A stretch of DNA of 14,190 nt, taken from positions 1 to 14,190 of the forward strand of contig CAZKHA010000088.1 in assembly GCA_964552325.1 (NCBI GenBank), in the 5' to 3' direction. Below are positions 6,552 through 14,190 of the stretch, piece after piece. The position numbers and the translations under genes are program-made. Numbering within the stretch: position 1 is the stretch's first letter; the number at the start of each line of letters is the position of its first letter. Below the pieces are notes generated by a model. It was given only the letters and a program-made list of their open reading frames with translations, made no database searches and had not been told where the DNA came from. The DNA is from CAZKCK01 sp964552325. GTDB lineage: Bacteria > Bacteroidota > Bacteroidia > Bacteroidales > TTA-H9.

Positions 6552-7541
6552 TTATTGGATAGGGCTAATTTTCAAGACCTCGTTTTGAAGAAATAAATTT
6601 GCGCGTGGTATTGTTATAAAAACTTCGACGCCATAAATTTTAACATCGGGTATTTTTCTAAATTTCTCGGGTATTTCAATAACCCGATAACCTTTGGCTG
6701 AAATCACTCCTTTTATAAATCCCACTGGACGATAGAGTGATTTAATAGTTACCGAATCGCCAATTGCAAGCTTAACATCAAATTTCTCTTGAATATACCC
6801 GGTAACAAAAGGTGGTGTAGATTCATAAAAACTCATCATGCTCGTAAACGCCTTCACAAACTCATCTTGACGAACATTCAGGTTGCCAATAACACCATCA
6901 TAAGGAGCCACTACATCAAACATTGCCATCTGCTGATTTAGGCTGTTTCGTTTGTCTTCTAAGAGATTCTTCTGCATACTGGTTTCTTTGGGTTGAGCGA
7001 GCAAACCTTGGTAATGTGCGATGAGCATAGAATATTGTTTATCAATACTTTCAGCTTCGCTTTGCAATTGTTGTATATACTTTGAAGCAGGGTGGTTTTC
7101 AATTTCTTGGGTGCTTGTTTCTGCACCTAACAATTCCTTGTAGAAATCTAACTCAGATTCAGAAGTGGCCATTTTTGTGTTTAGCTCAGAAAGCTTTAAC
7201 TCCTTTTGGCGAATAAGGTCTAAAACCTCGCCTTGAATTTCAGTTTGTGTAAGATCGCTTTTTATTTTTATCCCTTCGATGGATAGGTTAAGCTGTGAAA
7301 TCTCTTGTACTAAATTTAAATTAGCCACTTGCATAATAAGCTGTCCCTGCTTAACTTTTTCGCCTTTATGAACCAAAACCTTTTTTACCACAACATCCTT
7401 ATCAAGGTTAATTTCGGTTTGTTTATTTTCTGCAAAGCCAAAAAATTCGTTATGGTTCATGCTTAACCTTTGAACAAAAATCCAAAGCAGGCTTACTATA
7501 ACTACAGTTGTAACAATATAAAACAAACTATTTTTAGACAT
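6552..7541 (-). CDS. HlyD/RND-type periplasmic adaptor (membrane fusion protein)
   Basis: A 329-residue inner-membrane-anchored adaptor. A single N-terminal membrane helix (about residues 8-24, FYIVTTVVIVSLLWIFV) is followed by the first lipoyl half-motif (about 46-75: LDKDVVVKKVLVHKGEKVKQ then GQLI), a long helical hairpin (about 76-205), the second lipoyl half (about 207-232: MFDVVAPYDGVIGNLNVRQ) and a beta-barrel region. This is the standard order for HlyD/EmrA-like proteins that bridge an inner membrane partner to a TolC channel. Start choice: an in-frame TTG at 7562 overlaps the upstream stop as TTGA and would add 7 residues; the ATG at 7541 is preferred because it starts a normal anchor sequence (MSKNSLF) 17 bases after the previous stop. 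The upstream partner is a DUF4956 protein rather than a known pump. Confidence 0.88.
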   Translation of the reverse strand: MSKNSLFYIVTTVVIVSLLWIFVQRLSMNHNEFFGFAENKQTEINLDKDVVVKKVLVHKGEKVKQGQLIMQVANLNLVQEISQLNLSIEGIKIKSDLTQTEIQGEVLDLIRQKELKLSELNTKMATSESELDFYKELLGAETSTQEIENHPASKYIQQLQSEAESIDKQYSMLIAHYQGLLAQPKETSMQKNLLEDKRNSLNQQMAMFDVVAPYDGVIGNLNVRQDEFVKAFTSMMSFYESTPPFVTGYIQEKFDVKLAIGDSVTIKSLYRPVGFIKGVISAKGYRVIEIPEKFRKIPDVKIYGVEVFITIPRANLFLQNEVLKISPIQ

Positions 7542-7558
7542 GATACGCGGGATTTGAA

Positions 7559-8257
7559 TCAATTATTGGCTAAAAAAGAATAATCAGATATTACTAATCT
7601 TGTGATCTTTAAGTCGTTGATCTTTTTCAATTCTTCATTAAGCAGATTGCCACTGTTTAGATTATGCACCAAGCAGTTGTATTCATATTCATGCGTAAAG
7701 CCTGTTTCGGCTTCGGGCACAAGTCTATACCTGGCTAAAGTGATATGATGTCCATAGTTAGCTAATGCATTTTCAAAAACTGAGCGGGCTTCATTACGCT
7801 CATTCGTTTGGAACCGAATGTTGGCTTTTACGTTATGCTTGGGCGAAAACTGGCTATATTTTAACGCAAAAACCATTAAACAGAAAACTATTGTTCCTAT
7901 GGCTCCATTTAAATATGCTTGAACGCCACAAGCAATACCAACGCCCATTGCAGCAAATATAAAGGCAACATCACGCATATCGGAGAACATGGTTCGGAAA
8001 CGAATAATAGCCAATGCGCCAAAAACCCCGAAACTTAAGGCGAGGCTGTCACCAATAGATTGCATGATGGTGGCGGTTACAATGGCCATTAAAATCAACG
8101 ACTGTACAAAGCTGAACGAACGCACCACAGGGGAAGTGGTCCTGTCGTAGGTAAAAACCAACAAAAGCGTTAGCAAAATGGTGATTGCCGAAGTTATAAG
8201 CAGCAAATAAAGGCTGCTTTCAAAATTAAAACCGGTGATTATACTCCAATCAAACAT
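7559..8257 (-). CDS. DUF4956 family integral membrane protein
   Basis: A 232-residue inner membrane protein. About four hydrophobic segments lie at residues 14-36, 52-68, 97-113 and 118-134. Between and into the third segment is the family hallmark, SFGVFGALAIIRFRT (75-89) followed by DMRDVAFIFAAMGVGIACG (93-111), which matches DUF4956. The C-terminal 90 residues are soluble (mixed alpha/beta, ending ITRLVISDYSFLANN). The biochemical function of the family is unknown; in other genomes members occur next to VTC-type polyphosphate polymerase and CotH-like genes (recalled, not checked here). In this window it is the first gene of an operon with HlyD and TolC-like genes, so it likely acts with an envelope-spanning conduit. 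No clear -7 promoter element was found upstream; TATGTTTG at the start codon itself is coincidental. Confidence 0.85.
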   Translation of the reverse strand: MFDWSIITGFNFESSLYLLLITSAITILLTLLLVFTYDRTTSPVVRSFSFVQSLILMAIVTATIMQSIGDSLALSFGVFGALAIIRFRTMFSDMRDVAFIFAAMGVGIACGVQAYLNGAIGTIVFCLMVFALKYSQFSPKHNVKANIRFQTNERNEARSVFENALANYGHHITLARYRLVPEAETGFTHEYEYNCLVHNLNSGNLLNEELKKINDLKITRLVISDYSFLANN

Positions 8258-8745
8258 ACGTAAAACGGTTATTAGAAATACATTTTATATGGGCAATAGC
8301 AAATAATACGACAAAACAAGGTATTTGGTGGGTATTAGCTTGGCTTTGATTCGTTGGCTTATACCTTTAAAAGACACTTTTAAACAATGCCTTGGCATGC
8401 AACTGTTCGAATAATGCCAAGTACAAATGGTAATCATATGGTCCTATTTAGTTTGGCTAAATTACAACAACTACTGGTTTTATTGATGAATGAACGTACA
8501 ATTAACAAAAAACCGAAACCGTTTGACCCAATAAGTAGCTTCTTGAAAACACAATCAGCATGTTTAAGTTGCCCGATAATTGAATACAAGAAACCATCTC
8601 AACTGACAACTTTTATCTCGTATAGGTTAGTACCAGGATGCTTTGAATGAGGAATGCTATCAATTAGAACCTATAACCGAATACGGATGCGTGATGTTTC
8701 TGAAGATAACAAAGGCAAGACGGATAAACAATTTATATAAAATAT
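8258..8745. other. Gene-free region upstream of the DUF4956 operon
   Basis: About 490 bases between two minus-strand genes. An 87-codon plus-strand frame (8387-8650) has no family resemblance, no promoter element before it and an atypical composition, so I do not call it. The region holds two adjacent dyads (8366-8384 and 8387-8398) about 110-140 bases upstream of the operon start, which are the only regulatory candidates I see. No tRNA, rRNA or clear terminator is visible. Confidence 0.55.
8366..8384. repeat. Perfect palindrome, possible operator, upstream of DUF4956 operon
   Basis: TTTAAAAG (8366-8373) and CTTTTAAA (8377-8384) are exact inverted repeats around 3 bases (ACA). A second dyad, ATGCC-TT-GGCAT, follows at 8387-8398. 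The first has the size and symmetry of a dimeric regulator site and lies about 110 bases before the operon ATG. Such AT-rich palindromes also arise by chance. Confidence 0.35.
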
Positions 8746-9657
8746 TTACATCCAACGCTTTCGCTTAAAATACCCTAACATAAACAATGCCAGCGAGCCC
8801 ATAAGTGTTACCACAAGCCAAAAAGCATTTTTGCGGTCTTGCATTGGGAGCAAGATGTTCATCCCATACATTCCAGTAATAAAAGTTAGCGGTAGAATGA
8901 TAGATGAAATCAGGGTAAGTGTTTTGATGATTTCGTTGGTTTTGTTGGCCTGCAATGAGTCGAAGGTTTTAGAATAGCCTTCGATTAGTTCGGAGTAATC
9001 TTCGATTAAGTCCCACATTTTTTGGTAATAGTCGAGGATATTGCCCCAGTACTCTTCCATACTTTCGGCAAAGCCCTCTATTTCGCCTGATTCAAATTTG
9101 TTGAACACAGGTAGCTGAGGCTTAAATATCGTATTAAGTATGATGATATTACGCCGTGTGAATGAAATACGTTCGATGGTACGAACTGCTTTTTTGTCGA
9201 AAAGGTCGCGGCCAGCAGCATCCACATGATCGCCAATTTTACGGATCAGCACATTGCTTTCCTTCATTAAATACTCTAGAATGTGGTATAGGAGGGAGTC
9301 GCTGGTACCTACCCCAATTTCTTCTTTGCGCTCAGCTTTGGTTTTGGTGTTACGGAAATACTCTGTAACAACCCATTGCGATTTTCCCAAGGTGATAACA
9401 TAATCCTTTCCCCAGAAGATTTTTTCTTCGCGGGTGCGCAGAAATGTATTGGTCTTATCGAAGTAGGGGAAATGAAGGATAAGGAAATAATAGTCGTCGT
9501 AAACGTCAATCTTAGGTCGCTGATTAATGATACTTCGGCAGTCTTCGATATCGAGGGGGTGAAAGTGGAAATTGACTTTCAGGTATTCAAGATCCTCCTC
9601 TGTCGGGTTGAGAACATGGTGCCATTTTAGCGTTCCCAGTTTGATGGTTTCTATCAT
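8746..9657 (-). CDS. corA: CorA-family magnesium/divalent metal transporter
   Basis: A 303-residue CorA channel subunit. The cytoplasmic N-terminal domain (residues 1 to about 240) is mixed alpha/beta then long helices. Two C-terminal membrane helices lie at about 246-264 and 277-296. The signature GMN (265-267, within TGMYGMN) closes the first helix and forms the Mg2+ selectivity filter; the short periplasmic loop (LLPMQDRKNAF) and basic C-terminus (KRKRWM) are also typical. It is expected to be a pentamer importing Mg2+ (Co2+/Ni2+ possible). Length is normal and nothing is missing. It is divergent from aspS, with its own candidate -7 element at 9722-9729. About 490 bp separate it from the DUF4956 operon on the same strand, so co-transcription is unlikely. 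Confidence 0.93.
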   Translation of the reverse strand: MIETIKLGTLKWHHVLNPTEEDLEYLKVNFHFHPLDIEDCRSIINQRPKIDVYDDYYFLILHFPYFDKTNTFLRTREEKIFWGKDYVITLGKSQWVVTEYFRNTKTKAERKEEIGVGTSDSLLYHILEYLMKESNVLIRKIGDHVDAAGRDLFDKKAVRTIERISFTRRNIIILNTIFKPQLPVFNKFESGEIEGFAESMEEYWGNILDYYQKMWDLIEDYSELIEGYSKTFDSLQANKTNEIIKTLTLISSIILPLTFITGMYGMNILLPMQDRKNAFWLVVTLMGSLALFMLGYFKRKRWM

Positions 9658-9721
9658 GCTGACCCAGATTTAATAAAGTTTACAACTATGTTTACATTCC
9701 GGTAAAATTTTTTACGTTTTG

Positions 9722-9729
9722 CAAAGGTA
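9722..9729 (-). promoter_or_regulatory. Candidate -7 element for corA
   Basis: The minus strand reads TACCTTTG, a perfect TAnnTTTG match. Start of transcription would be near 9716, giving a leader of about 59 bases to the corA ATG at 9657. No clear -33 element is seen at 19-21 bases. Confidence 0.36.
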
Positions 9730-9788
9730 CTACTTTCGATGAATTGGTTAGCTTGTATCCCTTTTATTCATTGCACCGATAAAGTTAA

Positions 9789-9796
9789 TATTTTTG
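9789..9796 (+). promoter_or_regulatory. Candidate -7 element for aspS
   Basis: TATTTTTG is a perfect TAnnTTTG match. Transcription would begin near 9802, about 12 bases before the ATG at 9814. This rules out the longer in-frame start at 9739. A TTG at 9771-9773 is present, but its 15-base spacer is shorter than usual. Confidence 0.4.
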
Positions 9797-9813
9797 CACA
9801 AAAATATACTGAT

Positions 9814-11450
9814 ATGCTCAGAACACACACCTGCGGCGCACTTACCCTTGCTGACGCCGGAAAAACCGTAAACCTTAGTGGTTGGGTACAACGCTCACGC
9901 GATTTGGGAGGCATGACTTTCATTGATTTACGTGACCGATACGGCATCACGCAATTGGTTTTTAACATGGAAAGCAATGCCAAGCTTTGTGAAACGGCCC
10001 GCAAGCTAGGACGCGAATATGTTATTAGCATTTGGGGTACCGTAACCGAACGCAGCAACAAAAACGCCAAGTTGACAACAGGTGATATCGAAATATTGGT
10101 TGACAAGATTGACATACTAAATCAATCTGCCCTTCCACCCTTTACTATTGAAGATCAATCGGATGGTGGCGATGAGCTACGCATGAAGTACCGTTACCTC
10201 GACCTTAGGCGTAATCCTTTGCGCCAAAATATGCAGCTACGGCACAATCTCTCTATACTTACCCGTAATTATCTAAACGATCTGGGTTTTATGGAGATAG
10301 AAACACCTTACTTAATTAAGTCAACACCTGAAGGCGCGCGCGACTTTGTGGTTCCCTCACGCATGAACCCCAATCAATTTTATGCCTTGCCACAATCGCC
10401 TCAAACTTTCAAGCAAATCTTGATGGTTGCTGGATACGATAGGTATTTCCAGATAGTTCGTTGTTTCAGGGATGAAGATTTGCGCGCTGACCGCCAACCC
10501 GAGTTTACCCAGATTGACTGCGAGATGGCATTTATTGAGCAAGAAGACATCCTGAACACCTTCGAAGGTTTGACAAAACATTTGTTTCAAAAAGCAAAAG
10601 GCATCGAAACGGGCGAATTCCCAAGGATGACCTTTGCTGATGCCATGAAATACTACGGGAACGATAAACCTGACATCCGGTTTGGAATGCGTATAGCCGA
10701 AATCACGCATTTAGTTAAAAACCATGGTTTTAGCGTTTTTGATAATGCTGAACTTGTAACAGCCATAGCTGCACCAGGCTGCAGTGAGTACACACGAAAA
10801 GAATTAGACACCTTGACGGATTGGGTTAAACGCCCACAAATAGGTGCTACAGGTTTGGTTTACATCAAATGCAACCTTGATGGAACTTACAAGTCATCGG
10901 TTGATAAATTCTATTCACCTGAAGATCTTAAGGCTATAGCCGAGACTTGTGAAGCCAAACCAGGTGATCTGGTGCTAATTTTAGCTGGAAACGCCACCCG
11001 CACACGAAAAGCCACGGGTGAACTCAGGCTCGAAATGGGCAGCCGTTTGGGCTTGCGCAATCCTGATGTTTATGCCCCATTATGGGTTGTGGATTTCCCC
11101 TTGCTAGAATGGGATGAGGAAACCAAACGGTATTATGCTATGCACCATCCATTTACATCGCCAAAACCTGAAGATATCGCGCTTTTAGACATTGACCCAG
11201 GAAAAGTTAGGGCCAATGCGTATGATTTGGTAATTAATGGTGTTGAAGTTGGCGGGGGAAGCATTCGTATCCATAACAAACAGCTGCAGAAAAAAATGTT
11301 CTCTATACTTGGATTTACGGACGAAGATGCCCAGTATCAATTTGGTTTCTTGATGAATGCTTTTGAATATGGGGCACCACCTCATGGCGGCATTGCCTTT
11401 GGATTCGACCGTTTATGCTCCTTGTTTGGTGGATCGGAATCAATCCGCGA
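9814..11450 (+). CDS. aspS: Aspartyl-tRNA synthetase, 3' end lost in assembly gap
   Basis: Charges tRNA-Asp with aspartate in the cytoplasm; a class II synthetase of bacterial type. 545 codons precede the gap; the family is about 580-590 residues, so roughly 40 C-terminal residues are missing. The N-terminal OB-fold anticodon-binding domain includes VNLSGWVQRSRDLGGMTFID (19-38). The catalytic core shows YRYLDLRR (127-134), the flipping-loop region STPEGARDFVVPSR (170-183), QSPQTFKQ (194-201, Asp recognition), motif 2 FRDEDLRADRQPEF (218-231) and motif 3 GIAFGFDRL (526-534). A GAD insertion domain lies between motifs 2 and 3. Leu31 sits where some non-discriminating AspRS have His, which suggests a discriminating enzyme (inference). 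The start at 9814 begins the conserved MLRTHTCG. The apparent readthrough to 11619 is only Ns plus unrelated sequence. Confidence 0.95.
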
Positions 11451-11550
11451 NNNNNNNNNNNNNNNNNNNNNNNNNNNNNNNNNNNNNNNNNNNNNNNNNN
11501 NNNNNNNNNNNNNNNNNNNNNNNNNNNNNNNNNNNNNNNNNNNNNNNNNN
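11451..11550. other. Assembly gap of 100 Ns
   Basis: Exactly 100 Ns, the usual placeholder for a gap of unknown length between contigs. It cuts the 3' end of aspS (plus strand) and the C-terminal coding end of the subtilase (minus strand). The missing sequence must hold at least about 40 codons of aspS plus the end of the subtilase gene. Confidence 0.95.
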
Positions 11551-14190
11551 TTGTTGCTTTCGGATTTTGCACTATTCTACACTTTTGGGAGGTTTGACCT
11601 TGAACATCAATTGCGGTAATCGTAATTTGTGGGTTAACGCTTGATTTATACCAACTTCCACCATGTGTGCGAGATGAAGCCGGAATTAAAAGATTGGTGG
11701 CTCCATCGGTGTGCACAAAAAATCCATTTAGTGGCGGGATCAACTCGCCTGCCAGAATATCGTCATACGCACCTGTTGCGCTTACCAAAATCTTAGCCAC
11801 ACCCGTAATAAGCGAATTTTCGGGCATCCAGGTCTCTATATCCCATTGCAGTGCAGAGCCAAATGGGTTGCCACACAAGTGCCAGCCTTTTCTCCCAGCC
11901 GACGTGGTGTATGACAACGGGAACTCAACGTTTGAAACCGTGCCATTTCCAATAAAAGACTTAATAGCTGGCGAGCTATATGCCGTTAAATAGCCTCTGC
12001 CCAACTCAAAGTTGGTTCCAAAGTCGGTGGTGTTAAAGGTCCAAGGCCCGTTCGCCGGGCCCGATTTGCTATTCACCCATTCGTTGGTGGTTTCGCGCCA
12101 TAAATAGAAATCTTCGGAGGATGAGGGCGTCGAAGGAACAAATGTAGGTTGGATGGTTTGATTGGCCACAGGTGAAGAAAGCATATGCCAGCCCTGTGTA
12201 GGCAAAGGTCCCCAAGCGGGTATTGATCGCTTAAAGGTGCATGGTACTGAACTTGTTTGATGTATTAAAGATCCGTCCGATTCGATGACCAACCCAGTTG
12301 GCCCAGCAAGGTTGCTGAGGGTTCCTTGAATGCTTAATGCAGCTTCAGAGGCAATTGTTAACGAGGCTCCTGTATTGATGGTGAGGTTATTGCATTCGGT
12401 TGGCAAGGTAAGGGGTGCCGAAATGATCGGTTGGGTGGCTACATCAGCAATTATAACATCGCTTGATACTGAGGGCGAGCTGCCATCTTTCCAGTTTTCA
12501 TCCAAATCCCAATCAGTACTTGACGAACCATCCCAAACCTCTACATAATTTCCTGTTATTTGCATATTGTCGATGGCCCATAACCAAGCATAGGTGCCAG
12601 TATAATTCCATTTTAACTTAACGCTTCCTTGCATATCCAAAGCCGTTAAGAATTGATCGAACAATTGGGGGTTGGTAGTATTGGTAGTAAACGATTGAAT
12701 GCTTGTCCAAGACTCGCCATTGTCCAGGCTATACGAAAGCGTGCCTGATGAACCCGAGTAAGCTTCAAAGTAATGGCTAAACTGAAGCCGGATATTGGTA
12801 TAATTCGATAAATCAAGTGTTGGGGTAACTAAATCAGCATTTTGCGTGTTGCCGGAACCATAGCCATCGCTGTTTAAATAAGCATAGTTGCCTGTTAATG
12901 CGGGCGATGCTTGACCAGCAGTAGTGCCAAATTGCCAAACTTGTCCATTGCCTTGATGATCAACAATTTCCCAGCAAATTGGTTTGGTTGTGGAGCTAAA
13001 GGCTTCTGTTTGTGGCAAAACCGAATACGTGCAATTATAGGCGTGAATGTAATTAGTTTTTGTCTCAGAATCAGACCCATATGAATTTGTAGCAGCTAAC
13101 GTTATTGAATAAAGCCCTTCTTGATCGAATGAAACATGGGGGTGTTGTGAAGTTGCGGTGGTTCCATCCAAAAAAGTAACAGTAGTGGGGTTAAAGCTCC
13201 AAAGCCAAGAGGTAGGAATGTTTTCTGATAAATCAGTTAAAGTTACCAACGAGCCCAAACTTGGCGAAGTTTCATCGGCACCAAAATTGGCTATGGGCGG
13301 AACCGAAGCAAGCATGCCGCTAATAATCATCGAAAAGTCCTGTGACCCACCTGATAAGGTTCCATCGTGATCAATTACAATGGTATAGGTAGCTCCTTCA
13401 ACAGGATTGGTAATGTAAACCACTTCAACATTGTCAACGTTATTCTCCGCAGAATTGGTAGCGGCTGCCGATGGGTCATCGCGGTTAAGTTTCCAAGGGT
13501 AATACGTGTTTGCAAGATAGGTAATACGTAAATCAAGATCATTCACCAACATGGGCGTTATGGGGTCAACGGCGGCGGCTGGTGGTGTGCCGGGCACATC
13601 GTTCCATACAATTGTAATTTTGATTGGTTCGGTGCCAGTTGCCACGATATCGCGTGTGTAGGTAGCACCATTGGTTAAGGTATATTCGCCAATCACATCC
13701 GCTGATTGATCTGCAGAAATCTTTTGTGCTGCTTTTTGGGTGTTCATTAGCCCCCAACCGTTTGAGTAATCGGGTCCATTGGAGTTTCCGGCCTCATCGG
13801 CGGTATGGATAACCAAGGCTTTTAATGTAGAAGCCAATAAATAATTGCCTGTGAGATTGTGCCGATGCTGCTGCAACAAGGCCAAAGAGCCTGCCACCGA
13901 AGGCGAAGACATGGAAGTGCCACTAAGTGAGGCATAACTAGTATTGTCAGTATTATAGGTGGAATAAAGTCCAGATCCATTGGCAACGATATCGGGTTTA
14001 ATGCGTCCATCATCTGCCGGTCCCCAGGAGCTAAAATAGGTGCTTACCACATTAGATGGGATGGAATATCCAGCCGGAATATCATTTACAGCCCCGATTG
14101 TTAATATGTTTTTTGACACACCTTGGTTGCCAATACAATCCCAAGGACCATCGGGTGGATATCCAGTTCCAACATCATCGCGGTCGTTGC
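11551..14190 (-). CDS. Large secreted subtilase (peptidase S8) with PKD and adhesin-type domains, partial at both ends
   Basis: The frame is open from the right edge to the gap, about 880 codons. A GTG at 14119 looks like a start but is internal: in-frame coding continues upstream (NDRDDVGTGYPPDGPWDC). Numbering from 14119, the S8 domain runs to about 135 and contains FSSWGPADDGRIKPDIVA (29-46) and the catalytic serine in GTSMSSP (Ser69, codon 13915-13913). The Asp and His of the triad lie outside the window. A beta-sandwich follows (about 140-270, with VWNDVPGTPP and LVNDLDL), then a PKD domain (about 274-360, PIANFGADETSP), a MAM/concanavalin-like domain (about 363-524), an NW-type beta repeat segment (about 528-625, DWDLDENW) and a further beta-rich region (to 856). 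This is a typical Bacteroidota surface protease or adhesin; a type IX sorting domain is expected but would fall in the gap. Confidence 0.9.

Noticed and set aside
8250..8257. TATGTTTG promoter-like match on the minus strand
   Set aside because: It includes the DUF4956 start codon and so cannot be its promoter; coincidental.
8387..8650. Plus-strand frame of 87 codons in the intergenic region
   Set aside because: No family resemblance, no TAnnTTTG element upstream, low-information composition, and its ATG lies inside a palindrome. More likely chance.
9739..9813. N-terminal extension of AspRS
   Set aside because: Conserved AspRS sequence starts at 9814, and the -7 element at 9789-9796 lies within the extension.
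14117..14119. GTG start for the subtilase
   Set aside because: In-frame coding sequence without stops continues to the window edge, and the catalytic Asp and His must lie further upstream.
1..14190. CRISPR arrays, tRNA or rRNA genes, prophage genes
   Set aside because: No direct-repeat/spacer pattern, cloverleaf or rRNA sequence, and no integrase or phage structural genes were seen on either strand.

Overview
The window looks like ordinary chromosome of a Bacteroidota (Bacteroidetes) bacterium, moderately AT-rich. The support is: several intergenic regions carry the phylum-specific -7 promoter element TAnnTTTG; starts lack Shine-Dalgarno sequences; and it encodes a MORN_2/YwqK-like repeat protein, a DUF4956 membrane protein and a large multidomain surface subtilase of the type exported by the type IX secretion system. 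The order cannot be fixed from sequence alone; the protein styles suggest Bacteroidales/Marinilabiliales-like relatives (inference).

Layout, left to right. (1) 1-907, minus strand: a COG0731-type radical SAM protein followed, with a TAATG overlap, by a hypothetical protein cut by the window edge. (2) 1154-3494, plus strand: a trans-polyprenyl diphosphate synthase (probably quinone side chain) and, 31 bp later, an exported protein made of about 16 MORN_2-like repeats. (3) 3501-4187, minus: an OmpR/PhoB-type response regulator with no kinase beside it, divergent from (4) 4391-4987, plus: a basic, coiled-coil-rich hypothetical protein. Two well-formed back-to-back promoters lie between them. (5) 4988-5317: a gene-free stretch holding a 71-bp element with terminal inverted repeats (IS remnant or MITE-like). 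(6) 5318-8257, minus: a tight three-gene operon, DUF4956 membrane protein > HlyD-like periplasmic adaptor > TolC-like outer membrane protein, with no recognisable energy-coupled pump. (7) 8258-8745: gene-free, with a perfect short palindrome. (8) 8746-9657, minus: CorA-type metal ion channel. (9) 9814-11450, plus: aspartyl-tRNA synthetase, cut by an assembly gap of 100 Ns (11451-11550). (10) 11551-14190, minus: an internal piece of a giant secreted subtilase (S8) with C-terminal PKD and adhesin-type domains, cut at both ends.

The most interesting candidate system is the DUF4956-HlyD-TolC operon. It has the adaptor and outer membrane parts of a tripartite envelope-spanning exporter, but the inner-membrane slot is taken by a small protein of unknown function instead of an ABC, RND or MFS transporter. 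Everything else is housekeeping or typical Bacteroidota accessory content. The assembly gap makes two apparent reading frames run through Ns, which is an artefact.
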